Shown here: positions 35,959-47,462 of the stretch, in pieces | Position numbering within the stretch: position 1 is the stretch's first letter | How the letters are laid out: each line of letters begins with the position of its first letter | DNA from: Streptomyces sp. NBC_00091 | GTDB lineage: Bacteria; Actinomycetota; Actinomycetes; Streptomycetales; Streptomycetaceae | Reading direction: 5' to 3' | Assembly (NCBI RefSeq): GCF_026343185.1 | Contig: NZ_JAPEMA010000001.1 | Location: forward strand, 5,890,001 to 5,954,000 | DNA length: 64,000 bases | Notes under the pieces: model-generated | Told to the model about the DNA's origin: nothing | What the model saw: the letters and a program-made list of their open reading frames with translations, nothing else | The model's database searches: none | Made by a program: the position numbers and the translations under genes

Positions 35959-36638
35959 CCGATTGACACCGATCCGGAGACGTAGCGGTTGAGGAAGTAG
36001 CGGCGCGTGTCGCGCTGCTCGGTCTCGGTCACCGGGTCACCGACACAGTTGAACGCCAGCTGCCGTCGTATGCCGCCGTGCCATGCCGAGTGCAGGACGT
36101 TCGTGTCGAAGACGATGGCGTCGCCGGGCTGGGACTCGACGACCACCGCCGGAACGTCGCCACCGGTGAGACCGAGGTCCTCCCTGTGCCTGATGACGTG
36201 CTGGGTCGGTTCCCCGAGCCAGCCGTTGTCGGCTCGATGCGAACCGGGAAGGAAGCGCAGGGCACCCGTGTCGTGCGCGGTGGTGTCCAGGTACAGAGCG
36301 AAACGCAGGAACGGCGTGGTGTAGAAACCGTCCGAGTGCCAGTACGAGTCGCCGACGAGCGCGTTGGCATCGCTGGTGATGACCTGGTGGTTGCGTTCGA
36401 AGAACGCCCCGCAGATCGCGCCCACCCACGCCGATCCGGAGATCAGCCCCAGCTCGGGCATCTCGTTGAGGGCGTCGAACCTGGTGACCCTCTCGTTCGG
36501 CGCACCGTCCGCCGGCAGGTCGATCAGCCGGCCGAAAGCACGCTGCAGTTCCTCCACGGTGTCCGCGGCGGCTCCCCGGAGGTGGGCGAATCCGAACACC
36601 CGCAGCTGCTGCGCGACCTCCGCCTCATCGAGTGACAT
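35955..36638 (-). CDS. Phytanoyl-CoA dioxygenase (PhyH) family Fe(II)/2OG enzyme, copy 2
   Basis: 227 residues from the ATG at 36638. His101 and Asp103 (SYWHSDGF), His183 (NVLHSAWHGG) and the Arg pair at about 191 form the expected active site. The start lies inside the end of the upstream aldo/keto reductase gene (14-base overlap), and the end overlaps the next PhyH gene. This indicates one cotranscribed set of tailoring enzymes. The substrate is unknown. Confidence 0.9.
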   Translation of the reverse strand: MSLDEAEVAQQLRVFGFAHLRGAAADTVEELQRAFGRLIDLPADGAPNERVTRFDALNEMPELGLISGSAWVGAICGAFFERNHQVITSDANALVGDSYWHSDGFYTTPFLRFALYLDTTAHDTGALRFLPGSHRADNGWLGEPTQHVIRHREDLGLTGGDVPAVVVESQPGDAIVFDTNVLHSAWHGGIRRQLAFNCVGDPVTETEQRDTRRYFLNRYVSGSVSIG

Positions 36639-37434
36639 GGGACCGCCCGGGTGCGGAGTGCCGAGCAGCGGACGTGAGCCGGGCCGGCCCCGCCTCGTAG
36701 TCATCCAGCTGCTCCTTGGTCCGAGGGCCGATGACCACGGCTTCGGGGCTGTAGATCTCGTGAATCTCGGAGATCCTGGCGGCGATCGCCTCCGCCCTGC
36801 GCTCGGGCGGTACCGCCCGCAGCCGAGAGCCGCCCGAGAAGAGACTGCGGACCACGAGACGGTAGTCGGCGAGGAGGCGCGTCACGTTCGTGTCCTGCGG
36901 ATCCAGCTGGTCCGCCTCGCACATGAGCACGCTGCCGGCGGGCAGCCTGCCGGCGATCTGAGGCAGACTCACGTCCGGCAGGAGCACACTGACGCCCACC
37001 AGATCCGCCTGCCCCGTCTGTGAGCAGTGCCTCGCGAACCCGGCGAAGTCGATGTCCGACAGCCGCCTCGGCTCCGGATTGTGCACGAAGGCGACCTCGA
37101 CGTGGTCGCGCCCGAGCCGCTTCAGGCTTCCCTCCAGCGACTTGGCCATTCCTTCCAGGCTGTAGTCCAGGGTGGGCAGGGGAGTGGTGGTGTCGATCCC
37201 GACCTTGGTCCAGACCGACGCGTCGCGGGGAAGGTGCGCGCCGAGGTCCTCCTCCGCTCTCCCGCGGGCATACACGGGCGAGGTGTCGAACGTGGTGAAG
37301 CCCTGAGCGATCGCGCCCTCGACGAACTCCCGGCCCTCGTCCGCGTCGCGGCCCAGCACCATCAGGCCGTTGAAGGACCCCGAGCAGCGCATGGTGCCGA
37401 TCACCACGGACGGCTGATCCTGCATCGTGTTCAT
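36625..37434 (-). CDS. Aldo/keto reductase family protein
   Basis: About 269 residues. Recognisable parts are VVIGTMRCSGSFNGL, FTTFDTSPVYARGRAEEDLG (the Asp and Tyr of the catalytic tetrad), KVGIDTTTPLP and LKRLGRDHVEVAFVHNPEP, then the C-terminal AVVIGPRTKEQLDDY cofactor region. The Lys in WTKVG is present. I used ATG 37434; a TTG at 37440 closer to GGAAGG is possible. It is the only reductase in the cluster and may reduce a carbonyl made by a dioxygenase, P450 or radical SAM enzyme. Confidence 0.85.
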   Translation of the reverse strand: MNTMQDQPSVVIGTMRCSGSFNGLMVLGRDADEGREFVEGAIAQGFTTFDTSPVYARGRAEEDLGAHLPRDASVWTKVGIDTTTPLPTLDYSLEGMAKSLEGSLKRLGRDHVEVAFVHNPEPRRLSDIDFAGFARHCSQTGQADLVGVSVLLPDVSLPQIAGRLPAGSVLMCEADQLDPQDTNVTRLLADYRLVVRSLFSGGSRLRAVPPERRAEAIAARISEIHEIYSPEAVVIGPRTKEQLDDYEAGPARLTSAARHSAPGRSHVTR

Positions 37435-37441
37435 GGACAAC

Positions 37442-38302
37442 TCACCCTTCCTGGGATTCCGAACGGCAGATCGCCATGCAGGCCAGACCGGTGGTCGGTG
37501 GTTCGCAGAACGACTGCTCGAGCGCTTCGCGGATCTCCTGCCGTGTCGCGAAGACCGACACCTGCTGAGAGCTGTCGTAGGGGCAGCGGCGCAGGAAGCC
37601 GTCCGCGGACAGGTACAGCCGCGCGGACTGGCAGGACCGGACGACCGGGCCGCGCAGCCACTGGTGGTAGTCCGACACCACTGTCCTCAACTGCTCCGAC
37701 ATGCCGAAGAACGTGTCGATCAACGCCAGGTCGCGCTTGAGGTGGGGATTCTCGAAACGGAACGTCGACGACGGCAGCAGCGGGCTGACCTCCACCGGGA
37801 CATCGGCCGTCTCGACCACCGAGACGATGGCCTTCAGGTCGGCTTCGTCCAGCTCGTATGCGGTGACATGCAGGCTCGCCCGACGGTGTCCCAACGCCTC
37901 GAAGACCTTCGGCGTCGAGGAGATCGTCCGGCCGGTGCGGCCGATCTCGTCCGCTCTACGGCTGTCGGCGGAGACGGTGACGTGACTGAGCATGCCCGCG
38001 ACGCCGGCGATGGCATCGAGTCGCGGGCCGGTCCTGGCGGCGGTTACCACCGAGGTGCGGAAGCCGAACTGGAGTGCGATACGCACGAGTTGACGGAACT
38101 CCGGGTGGTCGGTCGGCTCGCCGCCGGACAAGCACAGTTCGTCCACGCCGAGTTCGTGGAGCCGCGACAGTGCCCGGGCGTAGGTGCTGAGGCTCAGGAC
38201 GTCGCGTCCGACATCGGCCCGAAAGCAGAACCGGCAGTTCACTTCGCAGTTGTCGGCGGTCGAGACGAGCACTCCTCGGAGTGCTCCGAGGCTGTCGGTC
38301 AC
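37442..38302 (-). CDS. Radical SAM protein
   Basis: 286 residues from a GTG that overlaps the upstream radical SAM gene (GTGA). The 4Fe-4S cluster motif is Cys19, Cys23 and Cys26 in NCEVNCRFCFRAD. LCLSGGEPTDHPEF is the SAM-binding GGE motif. Three C-terminal cysteines (SCQSARLYLSADGFLRRCPYD and later LACMAICRSE) suggest an auxiliary cluster. No function-specific family is recognised. Likely roles are peptide modification (epimerisation, crosslink, methylation) or making a precursor for the product. Confidence 0.9.
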   Translation of the reverse strand: MTDSLGALRGVLVSTADNCEVNCRFCFRADVGRDVLSLSTYARALSRLHELGVDELCLSGGEPTDHPEFRQLVRIALQFGFRTSVVTAARTGPRLDAIAGVAGMLSHVTVSADSRRADEIGRTGRTISSTPKVFEALGHRRASLHVTAYELDEADLKAIVSVVETADVPVEVSPLLPSSTFRFENPHLKRDLALIDTFFGMSEQLRTVVSDYHQWLRGPVVRSCQSARLYLSADGFLRRCPYDSSQQVSVFATRQEIREALEQSFCEPPTTGLACMAICRSESQEG

Positions 38303-39594
38303 TGCAATCCCGTCTGGTCGGTGAGGGCGAGTTCGAGACCGACCTGGAAGAAGTCGCACATCTGCGGATCGGGCTCGGGGTTGTTCCGGAGCGAGACGTC
38401 GTTGCGGGACGGACCACCGCAGACGGCGGCGGCGGGGCACTCTCCGCACTGCTTCGCCGGCAGGAGGTTCTTGGCGGCTCCCGCCAGCAGCTCAGGCTGC
38501 TCCCGAAGCTGACTGATCGGGAAGACGAACGAGTCGTCGCGCCAGTTCAGGTCGAGGATGGAGATGCGCCCGCGGGACAGCAGAGCCGCGTTCAGGCCGC
38601 CGTCCTGCTGGATGTGCTCGTACATTTTCGGCAGGCGGGTGTCCAGGGCCTGATAGATGCGGTCGAGCGAGGAGAACAGCATGGCACCGCGGGACAGCGC
38701 CAGAAGCCGCGAACGGAACACCGCGCGGCACAGCGCCTCGCCGTCGACGTGCCAGCGGCCGGAGATCGGAATGGGGGTGTTGACGTAGATGAAGTTGATG
38801 CCGAGGGACAGCACGTACTCGACGGTGTCCGGCAGGTTGCTCACATTGATCGGCGTGGGGGTGAGGTTGCAGCCCACGTGCACCCCGGCATCGATCAGCC
38901 GCTGGATGTTCCGGTGGATCCGCTTGTCCGCAGGCTTGCCCGACAGCAGGAACCGCTCGACCTGGTTGTCGTCCGGAGCCCCGTCGAAGGAGACGCCCAC
39001 GCCGTACTTGAACTTCTTGAAGTGCTCGATCATGGGGTCCTTGATCAGGACACCGTTGGTGACGACGGTGAACTGCACACGCCCCACGCCGTGCTTCTCG
39101 GCGAGTTCGAGAGCGTACTCGTCTCCGTACTGCATCAGGTCGAACCGGGTGGTCGGCTCACCGCCGAACCACTGAATGGTGACCTCGTCCTGGCCGGCGT
39201 TCTGCTCGAAGAGGTACTCGAGCCCTTCGCGGAGGTCGGGGATGGTGATGTCGTCGGCGCCCGTGTTGGTGTCCACGAAGCAGTACGTGCAGGTCATGTT
39301 GCAGCGGTCGGTCACCACGATGCGGTATCCGCTGATCCGCGGCGGCTTTCCGGTCATGCCCAGCCCGTTGATCCGGTCGAAGATCAGATCACGCTGAGGT
39401 GCGGCCGGCGGCTCGGGAGTGAAGCCCAGCTGCTTCATCTCCGCCAGAATCCGGGGCTCGTTGTCGCGGATCTGCTTCATCTCGTCGGCGGTGAGACTCG
39501 CGCTCCCCAGGGAGACGGGATCGAAAACAATACCCTCCGCCCCCTGAGTGACAAGCAAATACTTGTTCCAGAGTCGATCGGCATCGTTCGTCAC
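38299..39594 (-). CDS. Radical SAM-SPASM peptide-maturation enzyme
   Basis: 431 residues. An N-terminal extension of about 85 residues may bind a leader peptide. The radical SAM motif is Cys98, Cys102 and Cys105 in DRCNMTCTYCFVDTN, with QWFGGEPTTRFDLM as the SAM-binding GGE region. The SPASM domain at the C-terminus shows CGECPAAAVCGGPSRNDV and a final Cys in QMCDFFQ. SPASM proteins commonly modify ribosomal peptides (anSME, PqqE, sactisynthases). The gene follows the 116-aa protein gene, separated by a hairpin. Confidence 0.92.
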   Translation of the reverse strand: MTNDADRLWNKYLLVTQGAEGIVFDPVSLGSASLTADEMKQIRDNEPRILAEMKQLGFTPEPPAAPQRDLIFDRINGLGMTGKPPRISGYRIVVTDRCNMTCTYCFVDTNTGADDITIPDLREGLEYLFEQNAGQDEVTIQWFGGEPTTRFDLMQYGDEYALELAEKHGVGRVQFTVVTNGVLIKDPMIEHFKKFKYGVGVSFDGAPDDNQVERFLLSGKPADKRIHRNIQRLIDAGVHVGCNLTPTPINVSNLPDTVEYVLSLGINFIYVNTPIPISGRWHVDGEALCRAVFRSRLLALSRGAMLFSSLDRIYQALDTRLPKMYEHIQQDGGLNAALLSRGRISILDLNWRDDSFVFPISQLREQPELLAGAAKNLLPAKQCGECPAAAVCGGPSRNDVSLRNNPEPDPQMCDFFQVGLELALTDQTGLQ

Positions 39595-39656
39595 GGTGAA
39601 CTCCTAAAGAAACGGAACCAGCCATGCGTCGGATCGAACCGCACAGCGAGAAGCCC

Positions 39657-39694
39657 GCTGCGGTGCCACCGTCGCTTGCCGATGGCACCGCAGC
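39657..39694 (-). terminator. Stem-loop attenuator between the 116-aa gene and the radical SAM operon
   Basis: GCTGCGGTGCCA (39657-39668) pairs perfectly with TGGCACCGCAGC (39683-39694), a 12-bp stem with a 14-base loop. It falls in the only sizeable gap near the start of the operon. It would let the first gene be expressed more strongly than the enzymes, a pattern typical of RiPP precursor genes. Confidence 0.7.
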
Positions 39695-39706
39695 AGGATG
39701 GAGCGA

Positions 39707-40057
39707 TTAGTCTTCTTGCGTGATATTCGCGTCCCTCAGGACACCCTGAACGATCTCGGTGTAGTGCTTCTTGAGATGCTCGGTGTTCTCGGACGTCGCA
39801 CCGTCGGCGAGGACGATGATGCCGGGCAGCGACGGGTTGGGCGCCATGAGGACGATGCCCGGCGGGTCAAGGCTGATCGCCATGACGGCGTCCTCGACCG
39901 GCACCCACTCGATCCGCTCCTTGACGGCGTCCATCACGCCGACCTGCTTGGCCTTGAAGTCTTCGCGCTCGCCGAACCACACGCCCGACTTACCGCGCGA
40001 CCCCACGGCGTCGGCGTAGATGAGGTGGTTGTCCTTCTGTTCGCGAGGTTTGGGCAT
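39707..40057 (-). CDS. Unrecognised 116-aa protein, first gene of the tailoring operon
   Basis: 116 residues with an excellent ribosome site (AGGAGG, 8 bases before ATG). It is soluble, has no cysteine, no double-glycine and no signal peptide. The centre is beta-strand-like (VMAISLDPPGIVLMAPNPSLPGIIVLAD) and the C-terminus helical (SENTEHLKKHYTEIVQGVLRD). I do not recognise a family. Its position, strong translation start and the hairpin after it allow three readings: a second peptide substrate, a leader-recognition or scaffold partner for the radical SAM proteins, or a carrier on which a small molecule is built. Confidence 0.75.
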   Translation of the reverse strand: MPKPREQKDNHLIYADAVGSRGKSGVWFGEREDFKAKQVGVMDAVKERIEWVPVEDAVMAISLDPPGIVLMAPNPSLPGIIVLADGATSENTEHLKKHYTEIVQGVLRDANITQED

Positions 40058-40307
40058 TCGAACGCCTCCTAAGAAAGGGTCACATTCGGTCCGCGCTGCC
40101 CCGGAGCTGAATTACCGATTGCTCCACGGGTTTTTGGCGCATATTGCGACCGCTGACGCCCACTCTTGCACGCCGGGGAATATACGTGGTCCATCCCTGG
40201 TATATTCGACGTGCGCCTCGCCTATTCGGCATTCCCGCTCCAGGCGAGGGGATTTTAGCGACGTGACGCGATGTGCCGATATGGGTCGGCGACCGGTACC
40301 GTCACGG
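40058..40307. promoter_or_regulatory. Promoter region of the tailoring operon with an 8-bp inverted repeat
   Basis: A 250-base AT-richer region before the minus-strand operon. GAATATAC (40178-40185) and GTATATTC (40200-40207) form a perfect inverted repeat with a 14-bp spacer. Their centres are 22 bp apart, two helical turns. The position, about 120 bp upstream of the first gene, fits an operator or activator site for a cluster regulator (the LuxR or a SARP). Confidence 0.55.
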
Positions 40308-43331
<3,024 letters not shown>

Positions 43332-43521
43332 TCATCACCATGGTCACCAGCCCACCGTGGGGAGCGGTTCACGCTTGGATCGATCACCTGTGCGCTGGTG
43401 GCCAGCCGACGGCGGTCGGCGAGCAATCAGCCTATCAGCCAAGGCTGTTCGTCCTCGAAAATGCGTATACAACGTGAGCCGCCGGGATTGCGGGGCAGGG
43501 GAGACCCGCTCCGGGGAGGAC

Positions 43522-43563
43522 ATGCGAACGGCACTGACCCGACACTTGAGCGGGTGCCCGTAA
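43522..43563 (+). CDS. Possible 13-residue peptide MRTALTRHLSGCP
   Basis: ATG follows GGGGAGGAC, a very good ribosome site, and the frame ends in TAA inside the first arm of the hairpin at 43547-43576. It could be a leader peptide, a tiny product or chance. Its reading into the terminator stem is reminiscent of attenuators, but no gene follows on this strand. Low confidence. Confidence 0.25.
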   Translation: MRTALTRHLSGCP

Positions 43564-43576
43564 GGGCACCCGCTCA
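43547..43576. terminator. Strong hairpin terminator
   Basis: A perfect 13-bp stem, TGAGCGGGTGCCC (43547-43559) and GGGCACCCGCTCA (43564-43576), with loop GTAA. It lies 27 bases after the stop of the minus-strand glyQS-type gene and would end its transcript. Confidence 0.82.
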
Positions 43577-43603
43577 TGAACCGTCAGTGGTCGGCCGGAC
43601 TTC

Positions 43604-46600
43604 TCAGACCAGTGACTCCCAGTCGACGATGCCCTCCGCGAGGTCGCGCACTCCGGCGAGCAGGCCCAGCCTGTTGGCCCGGACTGCGGGGTCCTCGGAC
43701 ATCACCAGGACGTTGTCGAAGAAGATGTTCACCGCGTCGACCAGCTCGCCCGTCTGCGCGTTGAGGCGGACGAGCGAGGTCTCCTCGTCGAGGACATGCC
43801 GGCACTTGACCAGGGCAGCGTGCAGAGCCTGCTCGGCGGGCTCATGGAGCTGCTCCGGGTCGTACACCGCCTCCAGCCCGGCCGGCACGATGCGCCGTAC
43901 CCGCTGGAACGCCGCAAGAACGGTGGCGAACCGGTCGTCACCCTGCAGGCCTTCCAGCTCCTCCAGGGTCCGCGTGGCCAGCCGCGGCGAGTCGCCGCGC
44001 ACCAGCACCGCGCGGACGTCGGTGGTGGAGTGCCCCAGCTCGATCAGCTGCTGCTCGAAGCGGCGCAGCACGAACTGGGCCGCGTCCTCCAGATGCTTCT
44101 GCTCGACCGTGACGGCCTGATGCTCCGCCGCGATGGCCAGCGCCTGGCCGAGCCTGATCGCGGCCAGGTCGCTCTTGCTGAGGAGGATGTTGACCACGCC
44201 CAGCGCGGAGCGGCGCAGCCCGAACGCGTCCGAGCTGCCCGTGGGTTCGGCCCCGATCGCGAAGAGCCCGACCAGCAGATCGAGCCGGTCCGCCAGGGCC
44301 AGCAGGGCCCCCGGCAGGGTTTCGGGCAACGTGTCGCCGGCGAAACGCGGCAGTTCGTTCTCGTAGAGGGCCTGTGCCACCGCCTGGCTCTCGCCCGCGC
44401 GCACGGCGTATTCGCGCGCCATGATGCCCGTGAGGCTGGACAGTTCGGTGACCATCTGGGAGCCGAGGTCGAACTTGGTCAGGGCCGCGGCCCGTTCCAG
44501 GACGTCGTGGGCCGTGCCGGACAGGCCGATGACCTTCGCCAGCCGGAGGGCGATGGCCGAGATGCGGTCGGCGCGGTCCGCCATGGAGCCGAGACGCTCC
44601 TCGAACGTGAGGAGGTGCGTCTTCTCCCTCATCTCGCTCAGCGGGGTCTCCAGATCCGCCTTCCAGAAGAAGGAGGCGTCCTCGTACCGGGCGCGCAGCA
44701 CCGCCTCGTTGCCGTGGCGGACGATGTCGTGGTCGCACGTTCCGTTGGCCACCGCGACGAAGTGGGGCAGCATGCTGCCGTCGGCATCCACCACGGGAAG
44801 GTAGCGCTGGTGCTTGCGCATGACGGTGACGAGGATGTCCGCGGGCAGCGTGAGGTACTTCGGGTCGAAGTTCCCGAGGATCGGGGTGGGGGACTCGACC
44901 AGGTTGGTGATCTCGTCGATCAGCGCGCCGTACTGCTCCGTCTGGATGCGTCCGCCCACGGCCTCGGCGAGTCGCGCCGCGCCGTCCACCACGAGGCACC
45001 GCCGCTCCGCGGCGTCCGCGAGGATTCCGTGCTCCTTCAGAAAGGGCAGGTACCCGTCTGCCGTCGGCACCTCCGCCGTGGGAGGCACCGCGTCACGGTG
45101 AACCTGCGTCGTACGTCCCGACGTCAGGCTGGACACCGTGAAAGGGACGACCCGCTCTCCCAGCAGAGCCATGATCCAGCGGATCGGACGGGTGAAGGAG
45201 AGCCGCGGAGCGTTCCACCGCATGTTCTTCTCGGAGCGAAGGCCGGTCACGACCTCCGAGAGGAGAGCGGAGAGGACATCCTCGGCCGAGCGCCCGACGA
45301 CCTGCCGGGTGAGGGCGACATGCTCGTTGGCCCCGACAGTGACGCGACCGAGGTCCGCCGGTTCGGCGCCGTTGCTCCTGGCGAAGCCGATGGCCGCCTT
45401 GGTGGGGTTTCCGTCCGCGTCGAACGCCGCCGAGACCCGGGGCCCGCGCACGGTCTGTTCGTAGTCGGCCTCGCGGGTTTCCACGCCGAGGACGGTGGCC
45501 ACCACGCGTCGGGGGCTGGCGTCGACCCTGATCTCACCGTGTCCCAGCCGGGTCGCGCCCAGTTTCTCCGTCAACGCGGTGCGCACCGCCTGCGAGGTCC
45601 GGGTGACCTCGGCCGGCGGCATTTCCTCCACGCCGATCTCGACCACGAGGGTGGCCGGCCCCGGTTCGGCCGGCGGGGTCACCGTGCCCTGCTCGGGCCC
45701 GACGGGTTCCGCGGCCGCCGCCCGGTCCGGAGCCTCGCTCACTGCGGCCTCGGCCGGGGCGGAGTCGCTGCTCGACACGCGGCCCAGGGGGAAACCGAGT
45801 TCCTCGCGCCGCGCGACCCACAACTCGGCGACCTCGTGGGCCAACCCGCGCATCCGGGCGAAGGAACGTGCCCGCTCCGTGGTGGAGATGGCGCCCCGCG
45901 CGTCGAGCACGTTGAACGCGTGCGAGCACTTGAGGACGAAGGAGTACGCGGGGACGGGAAGACGCGCGTCGAGCATGCGGCGTGCCTCGCCCGCGTAGGC
46001 CTCGAAAAGGCTCCGCTGGGTCTCCAGGTCGGCCTCGTCGAGGTAGTAGCGGCTCATCTCGTACTCGGCCTGGCCGAACGCCTCGCCGTAGGTGACACCC
46101 GGCGCGTACTTGAGGTCCTTGAAGTGATTGACGCCCTGAAGCGCCATCAGGATGCGTTCCAGGCCGTAGGTGATCTCGACGGACACCGGGTCGAGGGTGA
46201 TGCCGCCTGCCTGCTGAAAGTATGTGAACTGGGTGATCTCCAGACCATCGAGCCATACTTCCCAGCCGAGCCCCCAGGCGCCCAGCGCCGGGGACGCCCA
46301 GTTGTCCTCGACGAAGCGAATGTCATGTGCGGCCGTATCGATGCCCAGGGCCTGCAGACTGCCCAGGAAAAGCTCCTGCGCGTTTCCGGGCTCAGGCTTG
46401 AGGATGACCTGGTACTGCGTGTGGGTCTGCAGCCGATTCGGGTTCTCGCCGTAACGTGAGTCGTCGGGCCGGACGCTCGGTTCCACGTATGCGACACGCC
46501 ACGGCTCCGGTCCCTGGACCCGCAGGAACGTAGCGGGGTTGAGCGTGCCCGCACCCACCTCGGTGTTCATGGGCTGAACGACCAAACACCCGTGTTCGGT

Positions 46601-46645
46601 CCAGTACTTGTTCAACACCAGCAGTGCTTCTTGCATCGTCAACAC
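43604..46645 (-). CDS. glyQS: Fused alpha-beta glycyl-tRNA synthetase (GlyQS type)
   Basis: 1013 residues from the GTG at 46645, chosen because GGAGGA lies nine bases before it; the ATG ten codons upstream has no site. The first 290 residues are a complete GlyRS alpha subunit ([20 protein letters not shown], motif 2 [22 protein letters not shown]). A linker of about 45 residues leads to a complete beta subunit ([29 protein letters not shown]-terminal anticodon-binding region). It charges tRNA-Gly. Actinomycetes normally use the unrelated alpha2 GlyRS of about 460 residues, so this is an acquired second enzyme. Inside a biosynthetic cluster it is most likely a resistant copy of the product's target. 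Confidence 0.95.
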   Translation of the reverse strand: MLTMQEALLVLNKYWTEHGCLVVQPMNTEVGAGTLNPATFLRVQGPEPWRVAYVEPSVRPDDSRYGENPNRLQTHTQYQVILKPEPGNAQELFLGSLQALGIDTAAHDIRFVEDNWASPALGAWGLGWEVWLDGLEITQFTYFQQAGGITLDPVSVEITYGLERILMALQGVNHFKDLKYAPGVTYGEAFGQAEYEMSRYYLDEADLETQRSLFEAYAGEARRMLDARLPVPAYSFVLKCSHAFNVLDARGAISTTERARSFARMRGLAHEVAELWVARREELGFPLGRVSSSDSAPAEAAVSEAPDRAAAAEPVGPEQGTVTPPAEPGPATLVVEIGVEEMPPAEVTRTSQAVRTALTEKLGATRLGHGEIRVDASPRRVVATVLGVETREADYEQTVRGPRVSAAFDADGNPTKAAIGFARSNGAEPADLGRVTVGANEHVALTRQVVGRSAEDVLSALLSEVVTGLRSEKNMRWNAPRLSFTRPIRWIMALLGERVVPFTVSSLTSGRTTQVHRDAVPPTAEVPTADGYLPFLKEHGILADAAERRCLVVDGAARLAEAVGGRIQTEQYGALIDEITNLVESPTPILGNFDPKYLTLPADILVTVMRKHQRYLPVVDADGSMLPHFVAVANGTCDHDIVRHGNEAVLRARYEDASFFWKADLETPLSEMREKTHLLTFEERLGSMADRADRISAIALRLAKVIGLSGTAHDVLERAAALTKFDLGSQMVTELSSLTGIMAREYAVRAGESQAVAQALYENELPRFAGDTLPETLPGALLALADRLDLLVGLFAIGAEPTGSSDAFGLRRSALGVVNILLSKSDLAAIRLGQALAIAAEHQAVTVEQKHLEDAAQFVLRRFEQQLIELGHSTTDVRAVLVRGDSPRLATRTLEELEGLQGDDRFATVLAAFQRVRRIVPAGLEAVYDPEQLHEPAEQALHAALVKCRHVLDEETSLVRLNAQTGELVDAVNIFFDNVLVMSEDPAVRANRLGLLAGVRDLAEGIVDWESLV

Positions 46646-47342
46646 CGAGATCATTCCTCCACGGGTACGGCACATACTCAGAGCATCTCCCGGCTGAGGC
46701 TCAGGAGATCATGGCCTGGGGGAGTCTACCCATCAGGGCGTTTCCGCTCGGCATCGCCGGGGAGCCAACGGGCCCCACATCCCGGCCAATTGTGACTGTT
46801 CGAGCGGGCCGGCCGGCGTTCCCCCGAGTGGCCGAGACCTGTCGGCGGCCGTCGCCACGGCCTCGTCGTCCTCGGCCGCGTCCCGCGGCCGGAGGTGCGC
46901 GTGCCCGGCGGCCGAACGGGGCGGGAAATCGAAAATCTAGGGAATCCACTAGTCTTTCCGGGTCGCCGTTCTACCAGTCGATTTTCATGCGACCATGAGT
47001 GCGGACGTTTATGCGAAACTCTTCCCTTCTTGCCCATTCCTATTCAGTTCGCGGTGTCGGCGGGCGGGAATTCGTAGGCGGTGTGGATTGAGCATAATGC
47101 GGGCGGTGAATCGAGGCTTGACCGATCGGATGATGCTCTCTATGGTTCAGGCGTTCGGTCATCCGGACGTGAAGTGAATGTATTACATCCCCTGTGCTTC
47201 CTCTCGTCAGGTGGTTCGGTGCCTGTAGTGGATTTCATCCGGGCATCGCTTTTCGGTGATTTCTTGGTGTGGCTCGACACCGTTCTCTGGTTACAGAATC
47301 CGATCCACGGATGCGAAGAAGCCCCTGCGAAAGAGAGAAGTC
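46646..47342. promoter_or_regulatory. Divergent promoter region between glyQS and the precursor gene
   Basis: About 700 bases, clearly more AT-rich than the surroundings from 46930 on. A sigma-70-like promoter reads TTGACC (47118-47123), 17 bases, TATGGT (47141-47146), giving a 5' leader of about 190 bases before the precursor. GGATGTAATACATTC-like near-palindromic sequence sits at about 47175-47189. I looked for a T-box before glyQS and saw none. The open frames here look like chance. Confidence 0.6.
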
Positions 47343-47444
47343 ATGGAAAACTTCGAGGACATCGACATTTCCGACCTGTCGGAAGAGGAGCTGGACGACA
47401 TCGTCGGCGGCCAGTTCGGGATTTCCCCCACCTGCGTCATCTGA
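47343..47444 (+). CDS. RiPP precursor peptide, double-glycine leader, core QFGISPTCVI
   Basis: 33 residues. The leader (residues 1-23) is strongly acidic and ends in LSEEELDDIVGG, a classic double-glycine site for C39 peptidases. The core is ten residues: Gln-Phe-Gly-Ile-Ser-Pro-Thr-Cys-Val-Ile. It contains one Ser, Thr and Cys each, a Pro, and five hydrophobic positions. A purine-rich AGAGAGAAG lies before the ATG. It is directly followed by a hairpin and then by the C39-peptidase ABC transporter gene. Likely changes are thioamidation by YcaO-TfuA and hydroxylation or radical SAM chemistry. No known RiPP with this core is recognised. Confidence 0.88.
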   Translation: MENFEDIDISDLSEEELDDIVGGQFGISPTCVI

Positions 47445-47462
47445 CGATCTGAAGTCCGCGGT

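Noticed and set aside
43604..46645. glyQS as ordinary housekeeping gene that merely lies near a cluster
   Set aside because: It lies between two halves of the cluster, has its own terminator, and is of a type not normal for actinomycetes. It remains possible until the rest of the genome is checked.
46726..47180. Short open frames between glyQS and the precursor
   Set aside because: They lack ribosome sites, recognisable sequence and the third-position GC bias of the neighbours.
46646..47342. T-box or glycine riboswitch before glyQS or the precursor
   Set aside because: I looked for the conserved T-box sequence and for paired glycine-aptamer elements on both strands and saw neither. Only a promoter-like pair and AT-rich sequence are supported.
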